Shown piece after piece: positions 1 to 11,315 of a stretch of 64,000 nt of DNA. Below the pieces are notes generated by a model, which saw nothing but the letters and a program-made list of their open reading frames with translations, was not told the origin of the DNA and did not search any database. The translations under genes were made by a program, and so were the position numbers. Every line of letters starts with the position of its first letter. Position 1 is the stretch's first letter. The DNA is from Botryococcus braunii (taxonomy: Eukaryota; Chlorophyta; Trebouxiophyceae), in the NCBI GenBank assembly GCA_002005505.1, contig KV908378.1, positions 523,712-587,711 of the forward strand, in the 5' to 3' direction.

Positions 1-670
<670 letters not shown>

Positions 671-671
671 C

Positions 672-1062
672 CCGTACCGTCGCAAAAGATTGACCCATAT
701 TTATATTTTGACCCCCCAAAAAACCCGATTTATTAATTAAAAATAAGAAATAATCCTAAAAATAATGGCGCAAATTATTGACCCCCCCCCTCAAGACAAT
801 TAAAAATATTCTTAATATCCTCATATCCTAACGTACATCAGCACTGAATATCACTTGATTGGCCCAAACCTTCATCACCCAAATTTTGAATGATGTCAAA
901 GTGTCTCAAGAACTCTCCTACACCTCGTAGGGGTCCATATGCTGGAAAAAATTCCGGAAAATAATGTCGCAAAATACTGACCCCCCTCATCGGGCGGTTT
1001 ATTCATAAATTTAATTTTGACCCCCCAAAAACGTCGTGGGTCAATCTTTTGCGACGGTACGG
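672..1062. mobile_element. MITE-like element with 25-bp terminal inverted repeats
   Basis: Positions 672-696 and the reverse complement of 1038-1062 are identical over 25 bp (core CGTCGCAAAAGATTGACCC). Inside these ends the C-rich blocks 'gaccccccaaaa' and 'gaccccccc' also recur in mirrored order. AAT triplets lie directly outside both ends, as if the element had inserted into the (AAT)n tract. About 391 bp long with no coding capacity, so non-autonomous. The transposase superfamily cannot be assigned because the target-site duplication is hidden by the AAT repeat. Confidence 0.6.
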
Positions 1063-1421
1063 TAATAATAATAATGTTGACTTATCATATGTGGACTATA
1101 GGAAGTAGTATAGCGCTGTTCTGTGACGGAGGTTACTGATCATGCATGGCACCTGCGGTCACGCAGCTCCAAGTGGACATGGCACTCCAATTTGCGTGTA
1201 CGATGTACGAATTTGCCCCTCCCCTCCTCAAAATTAAGAGGTTTGTCACCGGGAGAGCAACACACAAAGGCAACGATAAACGCCCTCCGCACGACGCCCA
1301 CCAGCCATAACAGGTTTCTGACACAAGCGTTGTCCGACAGACATGTCAGAGTCCGCCACAAACACCACAATAAACAGAGACGAAAGCCTCTCCAGAAACA
1401 TGGCAGCACTCCAGATGTGTG
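1063..1421. other. intergenic DNA, no gene seen
   Basis: A few AAT triplets, then unique sequence. Overlapping short frames on both strands (for example 1123-1446) show no domain, motif or sensible intron signal. Confidence 0.4.
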
Positions 1422-1701
1422 GGAAAACGATAGAATAAGTTATTAATCACTGGTAGTCTCTTCGGCCAGATTGCCCCAGTGCTTGACTTTTAAGCTTCTC
1501 CCCTATCCACAGTGGCCTGCCTTGTCCTCTTGGAAAACAGAGTGTGGGTGGTCCTCCTCTTGGAAAACGATAGAATAAGTTATTAATCACTGGTAGTCTC
1601 TTCGGCCAGATTGCCCCAGTGCTTGACTTTTAAGCTTCTCCCCTATCCACAGTGGCCTGCCTTGTCCTCTTGGAAAAAAGAGTGTGGGTGGTTGTCCTCT
1701 T
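1422..1701. repeat. tandem duplication of a 140-bp unit
   Basis: The unit beginning 'ggaaaacgatagaataag' at 1422 is repeated at 1562 with only small differences near its end. No splice-like or LTR-like features are seen, so this is a simple tandem duplication of non-coding DNA. Confidence 0.85.
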
Positions 1702-1975
1702 GGCAGCATAAGTACAATGGCAGTGATGGTGATATGTGTCCAACCGATGCTTTGCACGCACCATAGTGTGCTGCCAAATTGAAGTTACATTTTCCATGTA
1801 TTGATCCGGGATCCCAAGGTCGACACAACCACCTCCTTATGTTCCCCCCCGGAAGCCCACGCGGGGCGCCCGGACCGCAGTCCTTCAGATGGACTCCTGC
1901 TGACTCAGAGGCGGGCCGTGCCGCGCCGGCCCCGGGCCCGGCCCCTGGCCCAGGGGCCCTGGGTCCTAAGAAAAA

Positions 1976-2129
1976 GTTTAAGTGTGCATGACCCGGCATA
2001 TGTGGAGACGAGATTATGTAAGCACCACCAATACTCCCCGTGGCCCCCATACATACACGAAGTGCCTTAACCTCTACCCAGCATAACCAAGCCCGTAAGA
2101 AAAGCACAGACAGACCAATGTGCATACAA
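1976..2129 (+). repeat. dispersed repeat, left copy of an inverted pair
   Basis: Matches the reverse complement of 5525-5694 with small gaps. Shared blocks include 'gcatgacccggca', 'gcaccaccaatactcccc' and 'gcacagacagaccaatgtgc'. The stretch just before it (1915-1970) is a GC-rich palindrome of GGCCC/GGGCC blocks. Confidence 0.8.
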
Positions 2130-2847
2130 TTAGTTCCCGTACCTGTAACTGAAAGTTTGGATGGGACCCCTGCTGGCAGGTGTGGCCAGCACCATATCCC
2201 AGAAGGTCCGTTTACATGCATACAGTGGGCTGTGGTGTGTTGGGGTCATGTAAACAGTGCATGGTGATATGTCTGTAAGTGAGTATGCATAGCAAGCAAG
2301 CAAGTCCACGCGTTGCGCAGCAAATTGAAAATAACTAGTGGCTATGTGAGAGGTGATGACAGGGAGGACAACCAGTAAACGCACCCTCCATAAACGGCTG
2401 AACAGTTTCTGCTCATTATAAACCGGAAAAGATGAATGATTGTGGGTGGTGAGTAAGTGTGCGGATCAGGATCTGCCAATGGACCTCCCCTTTTAACAGG
2501 TAGGGCTACCGAAATTCGGTAGTACCGATTCGGTCGTACCGAATCGTGGCGGTACACTCTGCGATGGTGTAGTACAATCGTGAACAACTCTCTGCAAGCG
2601 ACCCCAGAACTTCAAGGGCAAATGTTGTAATCATCCTGCCTGTTAGCGTGTATCTGACATAACCATCCAAATGGTTAATGAAGTCGGACGGGTCTCTGAA
2701 CACTCCGTTGGAGTCTCTTCTTCCCGCGCCTGAGTCGGAGACAAGGGCACTAGCTGGTCCTCGCTTTCCTTCGCAGCTAGAATAAACAGGCTGTTTGAGC
2801 CGTAATATCTATCGTTCAGCTGATATCAAGGAATATTTTGCGTTTCC
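2130..2847. other. 5' flank of the DIP13 gene
   Basis: No protein is recognised. A short palindromic block built on ACCGAATTCGGT-like units lies at 2507-2556. The last 100 bp before the DIP13 start codon would hold its promoter and 5' leader, but I see no defined core promoter element. Confidence 0.4.
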
Positions 2848-3516
2848 ATGGCTGAACAGAACCAAAACGCTGAATTAATCCGATGTAAGATTGTGCAATA
2901 TGGGACGCTCCGTGCTTTCAGGGCAATTACTGGGTTTGAGGGGAAAATACTTGAGGGAGTGGGGCCCATCATCGGAATCCTAGCTGTAGTATGCTTCTTC
3001 AAAGGGTTCAACTCCTCTGTGACAGGTATTGAAGAGCTCCGTGAGAAGCGGGATGAAATACAGCTGCAAATTGCCGAGGAAGAAGCGGAAAAAAATAAGA
3101 TACAGCAGGATTTGCAAGTCTTAACAAAGCGCTTAGCTCACGTTAATGACTCCTTGGCGCGAAAGGTACAGCAGCTATCAACTGGACATTTAGTTATTGT
3201 GTCCCTGCATAAGGCGATAAATACTGTTTTGACACGCTCAAAGCCAGTACCTATAGCTCATTTTAGAATCTTTACCATGGCTCCACACTTTTGGCTTGTA
3301 CTGCCCACACAAATTCCCAACTGATGACATGTCGAACAGTAATTGACAGTAATTAAGCTCCTGCATATTCTGTAGATGTCGTCAAGGAACGAGTTTGACA
3401 AGATCATATTGGAGACAGAAGCAGCGTATTCAAAGATCGTCGAAAGTTCACAGACCCTATTGAACGTGCTGAAAAGGGAGAGTGCATCAATTCAGAAGAG
3501 GCAGATGCTGCGATGA
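2848..3516 (+). CDS. DIP13: SSNA1/DIP13 microtubule-associated coiled-coil protein
   Basis: Small coiled-coil protein that binds microtubules at basal bodies, centrosomes and axonemes (known for the human SSNA1 and Chlamydomonas DIP13 family). Three coding exons: 2848-2884, 3026-3165 and 3376-3516, joined in phase to 105 residues, close to the family's usual 105-120. The introns are GT-AG (2885-3025 gtaaga...acag; 3166-3375 gtacag...gtag). Family signatures are clear: [12 protein letters not shown] across the first junction, then [43 protein letters not shown] and [14 protein letters not shown]. Nearly the whole chain is one predicted coiled coil. The start ATG at 2848 is chosen because it opens the exon whose spliced product aligns from the N terminus. 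Intron 1 is 141 nt with no in-frame stop, so a naive reading gives a false longer protein. AATAAA at 3571 may be the poly(A) signal. Confidence 0.93.
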
Positions 3517-4503
3517 ACACATCTCAAACAAATTCATTGCATGCCTCTTAAATCTGGACTATACCTTACGAATAAATCTATGCTTATCGTTTGCCTGTAG
3601 GAACAAGGGTGTGCAATCGCCAGCGTAGATCCTTGTCACCACAAATTGCATGCCAAACATCAAAAGTGGTCGTTTGTCGTGAAATTTTATGTGCCAAGAT
3701 ATTGCTAGTGTGTGATGACCTTCCATTCAAAGAGGGTCTTTACTTGTTCTGCAGACAAGATTGAGGCAGTGTGCAACCAATCAGCATTAGTAGGGTCAGT
3801 GCATGCACCCTTTGCAGGGAGCCCTGATAGAAACCCAGCCCCCTGCTGCTAGCTCCATTGAAGCTGTACTGTGATTTACCAGACTAGATATGGGTGGGTA
3901 CCACTGAGATCATGCAAGCATTCTGGGAAAACTGAGACGGAGTTCCGTTTCTACCACCCACGTGGTGATTAAAAGATCCCTTTTAACCCTTTTTCTTATT
4001 GTTTAATCGAGGGGAATTTTTCATCATGCGCACAAGTACAATGCGCGACGTCTGAGTTGCAGCAGCAGCCACCAGGCCAGTGGCAGCCACCAATTTGGCT
4101 GCTCGATCAAACAGTCTGAACTTGCAGCTAGATACTAGTGCTTAAACCCGTGCCACCCATGGAGTGCCCTTGTTAAGGTATGGAGCATGCCACAGTCAAC
4201 GCACACAAGTTCGTCATGCAATGACTGCTCAAGCAGTTAATGACCATTCACACGTTGCTTCTAGACCCATCTGCAAGCCTCCAATTAATGTAAGTGAACC
4301 CTTCATGTAAGTTGATGATGAAATGCTTAGATACGAATAGCAGGGATTTATTTACGCTCTTCCAAGCTATTTATGATGCCCCCAAGACATGAAAGGGAAT
4401 TGCGGAAACTCACAACTGAAGAAAAGTTGGCATTGCCAAGGAACATGGGTATGTCCCTTGGCAGTTTCCTCATCTGTGATATATCTGCAATACTCCCAGC
4501 TAT
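3517..4503. other. intergenic DNA downstream of DIP13
   Basis: Holds the DIP13 3' UTR (AATAAA at 3571-3576) and then unique sequence with no recognisable coding, RNA or mobile-element signal. Confidence 0.4.
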
Positions 4504-5187
4504 ATGAGAGGTCGAGAACGGAGGAAGGTTGCCCATTCTTTCGCTCCCAAAGTGGTCTCTGAGCTCAAGGGCTTCTTCAGTAGTGCATACCCCACCAGGA
4601 ACTTAATTACGGGGGTCTTTGATAAACGCAACAGTCCTGAATACAGTCCCATACCCCATATACACACGGTCCCCAGTGCACATTCGTGCCTGGCTGACAC
4701 ATGCAAGTTAGGCATCATCTTTTCCCCGCTATGGTGGTTTAGAAACATTTGCACTACGGCCGACAGCTGGCTTGCGGCGACCGTGGACTTCTACCATCGG
4801 TTTAGACAGGCAGGATACCCGGCTAACGTTATCTTACGAAGACTTTTTAAGGCGCTCTATAGGATCCCCCCCCCTTTTTAGGACAGAAACCACAAGTACT
4901 CCGAAGAACGTTCGAAGCCCGCTTTGGTGGTGCACTTGCACCTTGAACGCCCTATGTAACTCCCTCCCGGCGTGTACGTCTTTCTCGAGCCTCCGACTCC
5001 CGTCCACTTAAAACACTTTCTTTCCTTTCCCACGTGCATACATACGCCCCCGTGCCCTAGGCAGCTAATAATCAACTTTTGCCCCGCCCTTAACTCCCCT
5101 TTCGAACGTGCATGGACCAGCTCGCCAGCACCACCGTACTTCCATTGCGCGCGGTTCTTGGACCTCCCAGTCCACACAGACCGCTAA
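4504..5187 (+). other. unidentified open region, possible decayed retroelement fragment
   Basis: A plus-strand frame of 125 codons (4504-4881) ends with a segment containing DFYHRFRQAGYPANVILRRL. This faintly recalls the region after the reverse-transcriptase core in Penelope- or DIRS-like elements, where an 'RGYP' helix is common. No catalytic YxDD, zinc knuckle or neighbouring domain is seen, and other frames overlap it. I cannot call a function. It may equally be a chance open frame. Confidence 0.15.
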
Positions 5188-5524
5188 TTAGGAGCTCGGT
5201 CCGGTGCAGGTGGGGACCCCTTCAACTTTATGTCGCTCGTGTTGGTTAAGGTACCACGGGATTCTGGTTCAGATGCTGATCACATCTGCAATCAGAATTC
5301 CAACCCAAACCTATAGACACAGGTATAGTGGAGACCCCATGGGCATGTTACAGTAACGGTTCTCACTATTATAACAGTGTACTCACTATTATCCTAGTGT
5401 AATAATTCACATGTTGGGGAATACCACCTTCACTCCTGTACCACGTCTCCGTCTCCGTGTACATCCACAGGATGTTGGGGATGCTGTGGATCCATCCGGA
5501 TGGCGGGGTCCCCACAACAAACCA
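5188..5524. other. intergenic DNA, no gene seen
   Basis: Unique sequence. A short phrase near 5355-5368 (cactattataaca) matches the outer end of the element D LTR and could be a tiny LTR relic, but it is too short to call. Confidence 0.35.
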
Positions 5525-5694
5525 GGAACCAATTGTATGCACATTGGTCTGTCTGTGCTTTTCTTCAAGGGCTTGCTTATGCTAGGTGGAGACAAAGGAA
5601 CTTCGTGTATGTATGGGGGCCACGGGGAGTATTGGTGGTGCTTACATAATCTCGTCTCCGCGTGTGCCGGGTCATGCACACTTTACCCATTTTC
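5525..5694 (-). repeat. dispersed repeat, right copy of an inverted pair
   Basis: Reverse-complement partner of 1976-2129. The two copies enclose about 3.4 kb including the whole DIP13 gene. The pair could be two independent insertions in opposite orientation or the long ends of one element. I see no target-site duplication that decides it. Confidence 0.8.
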
Positions 5695-6084
5695 TTTGTG
5701 CACAGGGGAAAAGTGGCAGCGATTATGCGTAGAGGTAACCTCAAGTACAGCACTCAATCGGTGCTAAGCACTCTTCCCTTCATCAAACAAAGACATTTCT
5801 TTCACTGTTTGCTTGATTCTACTGTGAAACTCGATCCACATGAGATCATCAATAGGCTTTCACAACAAGTGCATGATGTGGGTATATTTTTCGATAACCC
5901 ACTGATCGAGTTGGGAATCAATATCAATATATTTAAAATTTGCGCTGCATTATACATTTGCCAATGGCATAAATGCAATATTGACAACATGCGAATGGAT
6001 CAACGCCAAAGCCAAGCATAGCTCATTCTATCACAGATATCTGGAATGGGCACAAGACACTTGCGGCGATTACTACTCGCTGAT

Positions 6085-6314
<230 letters not shown>

Positions 6315-6400
6315 ATATCACCTGTAATATTTGGCCCCTAGATTCCGCGTCCCGGCATGATGGAATTTTGGTTATGCGGTTAGACTAGGCTTCACTCTTA
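6315..6400 (+). repeat. microsatellite-linked dispersed repeat, copy 1
   Basis: The sequence beside the (CT)n tract (blocks 'aatatcacct', 'tttggcccctagattccgcg', 'gcggttagactaggcttcac') recurs in reverse complement at 39750-39835. There it again abuts a (GA)n tract, that is (CT)n on the opposite strand. The repeat family therefore appears to carry its microsatellite with it. Confidence 0.8.
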
Positions 6401-7764
6401 ATTTTAAATGTTATGGAAGGATCCCAATGACGGAGATCCTCTGGCACACGGATGATTTTGGTACGGACGGACTGGCGGCCACTTCAGCCACGAGTCCAAC
6501 TTAATTACGTTTGACCTGCGTTATGAGTCTGCCAGGTGCTACATGTTACATGCACAAGTTTTATAGTAACAGTCAATCGAGGCACTGTCGTGGTATATAT
6601 GTCCCTATAGACACTTTGTTTGCACTATACAGTGTCTAGTCTACAACCAAATTTGTCCTTCAGCATTCCAAGCGTGGGAAGTCAGTGGCATTTCTGCAGC
6701 CCAGTGAGGGACAAGCTTACCATGAATCCACTGAGCCCATATCTCGTCTGAAAAACATGTTGCCGCCGCAAGCAACAATGTTGCCAGGTCTCTATAGAGT
6801 TGCCAGGTCTCTATAGCTATTTTTCCTCAGGGGCTAGGTGCTCCAGGGCCCCTGGATGAACACTGGGTTCAGGCCACACATTGTAAGTTTGGCCGGGCCT
6901 GAGTCCTACTAGCGACGCAAAGTGGTGCGTACCTCCCCCAGGGGTCTCTCTGGGGGAGGGACCTCTGGATCTCGGTGGCTGAAAAGCCCCAGCTCTTCAC
7001 GATGCAGTGGGGAGACTAACATTCTGTGCATCAGAAACACTTATAGAAATTTGATTACCATGTAACACGCAATCCCAGTGCTTTAAACGTCATGTCACAA
7101 AATCAGCGTGACCGGGGGTACAAGGCTTAATCCATAACAAGGCACGACAAAGCATGCTTACCAGGGTGGAGAATGGTTACCAAAAGGCATTGGCTAGTAG
7201 GGTAGTATACGTTAGAATAAAAGCAACAGCTGACATAAGTGAAATTCGTATTGACGTGAGGGAGGCAGTGGCAATCTCGAAAGGTTGCAGGTAGGGAGAA
7301 GGGCAGGGAGTCGTAGAGTGGGCAAGGGGGGGGGGGGGGACGAGGGGCGCTTGACTGTTATGATGGCAATTCCAATGAGGTCACATTTCTGAAGTTTGCC
7401 ACGACCGGGTTCGTCCCAACTCGAAAGGAAGGAGGTGTGCCAAAACCCCAAACAAATTCAACCACGTTGGACTTCCCAGCTTTAAGGTGGCATACGGGGA
7501 CCCAAATAGAGAGGGGGGAAGGAGAAGAGAGAGGGGGGCTAGAGAAAGGGAGGGGGAGGGGGATAATTATCATAATGGAAGAATCCGGAGATGGCGCGAA
7601 GAAGCGAAGCCTGACATAAACACACTTTCTATTCTACCTTCATTCACTTTTCACGTTTACCTTTACAGAGAAAAGTGGATATATCAGTCTCAGGCCCAAG
7701 GTGCCCGAACAGTCACGTGTTGACACCCGAATAGCTGCAGGTGCAAAGATTATATATCGGGTGA
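6401..7764. other. intergenic DNA, no gene seen
   Basis: Unique sequence with a short tandem phrase near 6783-6825 (repeated 'gttgccaggtctctatag'), a G-run at 7327-7339 and a GA/GGA-rich stretch at 7511-7562. No reading frame shows a recognisable domain. Confidence 0.4.
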
Positions 7765-8707
7765 TATTGGAAAATCGGCTGCCGTTGTCCCACCCCTTCG
7801 TCCATTGCCGCCTTCATTTCAACCCAGCTTCTTCATCCCTGCAATAAGCTGCAGTCTTAGCAGTCTATGCAGGGAACAGTACCACACATGGATGAGTCGT
7901 ACCACACAAGGACGACTGCTCAAGTACTGGAGTCTGCGAAGCAACAGATCTATTTACAATGCAAGTGCACTAAAGCGTAACTGCTCTAACTAAGGAACAA
8001 CGAATCAAGGGATACCTGCAATAAGCTGCAGTCTTAGCAGTCTATGCAGGGAACAGTACCACACATTGATGAGTCGTACCAAACAAGGACGACTGCTCAA
8101 GTACTGGAGTCTGCGAAGCAACAGATCTACCAGAAAATCTGTGATACTATCCCTTAAATACTGACGCAGGAGGACTTACATAATTTGCCTCCCTTAGCCG
8201 TCACCGTCAAGCACTTTATGCACGCAACTCATGCGGAATGTCCCGCTATCCGTGCGAATCCCGTCGTACCATTCAAGCATCGTCAAAAGTACTGACCGCT
8301 AAGACGGATTACCGCATCCGACTAGCCCTCGAATGGCATGAACGACTCGATCAATGCAAATGACGTCCGTAGGACTACTCGGAGTTTGGAACGAACACTA
8401 AGGTAGCAGTAGGTGCCTAAGATGGTCCGAATACAACACCATTTGGACTTTACTTGCCCGAATCTACCCGTTAGCACCTTAACCACTGTCCGAATCATCC
8501 GAATTAGTCCGTAAACAACCCTATAAACACTAAGATAGGGTTTTCAGGTACCCAGTACCTCAATATATGTCTCATGAGTGACACCTTACTCAGGTCAGTG
8601 ACCATTATGTTTGCACCAGTCACGTCACTTCACAAATACACACAATCACAGTGGGAGTTTCCAACTTAGAAATTCTCCACTGAGCCCAAGGGGCCCATTT
8701 TACAACA
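7765..8707 (-). repeat. solo LTR E (copia-like, leader-duplicated type)
   Basis: Read on the minus strand it starts TGTTG at 8707. It is flanked by the 5-bp direct repeat GGTGA (7760-7764 and 8708-8712), as expected for a solo LTR. It contains a 114-bp direct repeat: copy 1 at 8129-8016 ends TTGCAG followed by GTATCC, and copy 2 at 7952-7839 ends TTGCAG followed by GGATGAAG. TGTAA lies just before copy 2. The two copies differ at about two positions. The inner end (CCAATA on the minus strand) is not the usual CA, so that boundary is less certain than the repeat structure. Confidence 0.6.
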
Positions 8708-8716
8708 GGTGAACTC

Positions 8717-9142
<426 letters not shown>

Positions 9143-9529
9143 GTGTGTTTACCTTTAAGAACACAGAGGGATGGTGCTATTCCAGCCCAATCCGATAATG
9201 GGGTCTCCTGGGGACCGATCTACATGCATGGGACCCGATGCCGGATGCGACAGTATATACATCTCAATGCCGAGGCGTTTAGCTCAAACTTTGCTTCGAG
9301 AAACATTTCTGTTCAATGTGATTGGAAAGAAAAGTAATGATTGGAGATTTTGGCAGGAACTAGTGATGCTGTGTTCCGTCGCTAATGGGCTGCGTCTGGT
9401 CTTGGGCAACCGAAGTCGCATTCAGGTGTTCACACTTTTTAAAAGGCTAGGCAGCAGAGATGTCTCGTATTGTTTATACCTTGAAGGAATTTTTAAAACG
9501 AGGATGTATGTTCCCCATGGGACGGCCAG
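9143..9529 (+). other. probable 5' region of the PAM68-like gene
   Basis: The transit-peptide exon of the PAM68-like gene must lie here or further upstream. The frame feeding into the exon at 9530 has an in-frame stop at 9494-9496 and no ATG after it. One candidate is the ATG at 9267, which opens a basic, Leu/Arg-rich stretch, but no donor in the right phase is convincing. Confidence 0.3.
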
Positions 9530-10244
9530 GGTTCGGGCCTTAGCAGTCTTGGACGGACTCCAAGATGTCGGCTGGTCACCGTAGCGAGCAAAGGCTTTGG
9601 AGAAAAACCTAAACCAAAGCGTGCAACGGTCTCAAAGGTGTGGTTTGGGTTTCGTGTCTTGTATTCACCCCCTTGGCAGTGCTTGACCGCAATAGGTAGG
9701 GTCGCAGGAAAGGCAGGACCCAGATGTTGTGGGACAACCAGGCGACTCCTTGCCACCCAAACAGCGACCTTCTGAGGATTTTTCGGATATTCAAGAAGTC
9801 CCTCCTCAGGTATGCACCGTTGAAGTTTCAGTCCAGATGGCTGTAGTATTGACGACGCTGTTGGAAATGGCAGATGCACATGATGCTCCCATTGAATCAA
9901 CAGCAGTTGCAGAGCGGCCCTGACCATGTTCTGGGGGTGGACAAGTGCAGGTGAATGACCGAATCCTCAAGCGAATACTACTCTTTAGTGGCGGTCCAGT
10001 GTTTTTGGGGTTCCTCTTATATCCTTTGTTTTATTACATAAAAGTTGGGCTGCAACTGGACTTGCCTATTTGGGTGGTTTATATTGTCCAATTATTCACT
10101 TTTGGTGGAGGATTGTTGGGAATTACATATGGTGTACTGTCCTCGTCATGGGATCCAGACAGAGAAAACAGCAGCCTGTTGGGCGTGAACGAGTTCAAAG
10201 CAAATCTTCCCATCGTATTGGAAAGCCTTCGCACCCGCAAATAA
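9530..10244 (+). CDS. PAM68: PAM68-like (DUF3464) photosystem II assembly protein, 5' exon unresolved
   Basis: Thylakoid membrane protein family that assists photosystem II assembly in plants and cyanobacteria. Three exons are supported, all joined in phase 0: about 9530-9637, 9708-9809 and 9951-10244. The introns are gtgtgg...gcag and gtatgc...gcag. The first exon gives a basic segment with SKGFGEKPKPKRATVSK, where the mature region begins. The second gives a Pro-rich acidic linker ending EVPPQ. The third carries the conserved core: VNDRILKRIL, a first membrane helix (FLGFLLYPLFYYIKVGL), DLPIWVV, a second helix and then GITYGVLSSSWDPDRE with LLGVNEFKANL, typical of the family's C terminus. 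About 168 residues are visible. The chloroplast transit peptide and true start are missing. This gene marks the genome as that of a phototroph. The start at 9530 is a splice acceptor (ggccag), not an initiation codon. Confidence 0.88.
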
Positions 10245-11310
10245 AAATGCATCTTGCCGTGGATGCATATGCCAAAGACATGCGAGGTTTCCAAGTATCA
10301 CCCATTCACCCCAATGGACTTGGTTGTGTTCATGATTCTAAACAAGCCTATGGTTTAGCTGTTGACGGCCGGCAGGGCTGCATGGCCATTTGGGTATGTG
10401 GGGATCTGAATCCCAATGGAACAATGGTGGACACGAACAGCCACACGGCCAGGCGGGGCGTAAGAACCTGGGGTTGTACTTTTGTGCAAGAGCAAGCTGT
10501 GGTTTCTGCTTCAGCAAGGCTAGAGGCGGTCTGGTTGAAAGACCGCAGATGGTTCCCGCAACCCAGAATCCACCTGGAGGCAGGTCTTCTAACAGGAACC
10601 ACATGACATTGCTTTGAAGGCAGACACTAGTTCTGTTTTTGTGTTGAGAACTGCTGTAGAGCAATGAGCAATAAGGGTTGTGCACAGAATGTCGATGATG
10701 GTGCTGCTCTCAAAGGGTTTCTATGGCACCAGCTTCTTGTCGCAACGTGCGACAGCAAGGTTTGGAACATGCTCCCCTCCCCTCTTCTCCCCCCTTTCCC
10801 CACTCCTTTCCCTAAAGCTATTTCGCCATTGCTCACCTTACTTCCGCAGCGGCTATGCTGCATGTGGCCTTTGCATATTCTTTACTGCGAGGTGCACAGG
10901 ATCAAGCATAGTCACCTACTGCATGGCCTTATAGGTTATTCTGAACGTTGCATCTCATCTGACATACCCGCTCAAGCCAGACATTGTGGTGAACTCAACA
11001 GGGCTTGACGTACATGGGTCCCCATTTCAGCCAGCAACGTTAGAGGATTTAATGCATGTATTAGGTTAGTTGGCCTTTGTGTTCTTTGGGAGCCACCTTT
11101 AAAGACTAGCGGCTGTTCTTTAACCCGCGACATGAAGGAAACTGTTTGCATTGCAAATTGCATTAATAGCGATCATTATAGGATGTTGATATGCGTGAAA
11201 GTTGCACTGGACTGCAGGAGGCTCCGGTGTCCTTGTTACTTCCAGACTACAGACAATTTTTGTCTGCATTGGTAGAAGACGGACTACGTCACCTTGGTTT
11301 AGCTGGATTG
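10245..11310. other. intergenic DNA downstream of PAM68
   Basis: 3' UTR of the PAM68-like gene, then unique sequence. The end nearest element A (11120-11310, minus strand) is open and joins in frame with sequence on the far side of element A (see 18557-18786). Confidence 0.4.
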
Positions 11311-11315
11311 AAACC

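Noticed and set aside
1422..1701. The 140-bp tandem duplication as another leader-duplicated LTR
   Set aside because: The copies abut directly, with no GT after copy 1, no TGTAA at the junction and no LTR ends nearby.
1643..2221. A 192-codon minus-strand frame with Gly/Pro/Ala-rich sequence
   Set aside because: It follows from the GC-rich palindromic block and a dispersed repeat. There is no domain, and the same region is open in several frames.
2848..3324. A 158-residue membrane protein starting at 2848
   Set aside because: The frame runs through intron 1 and into intron 2. Splicing gives the DIP13/SSNA1 protein with full family similarity, including the third exon at 3376.
9945..9950. ATG at 9945 as the start of the PAM68-like protein
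   Set aside because: It lies within the splice acceptor region (gtgcag). The upstream exons 9530-9637 and 9708-9809 join in phase and carry the expected N-terminal family sequence.
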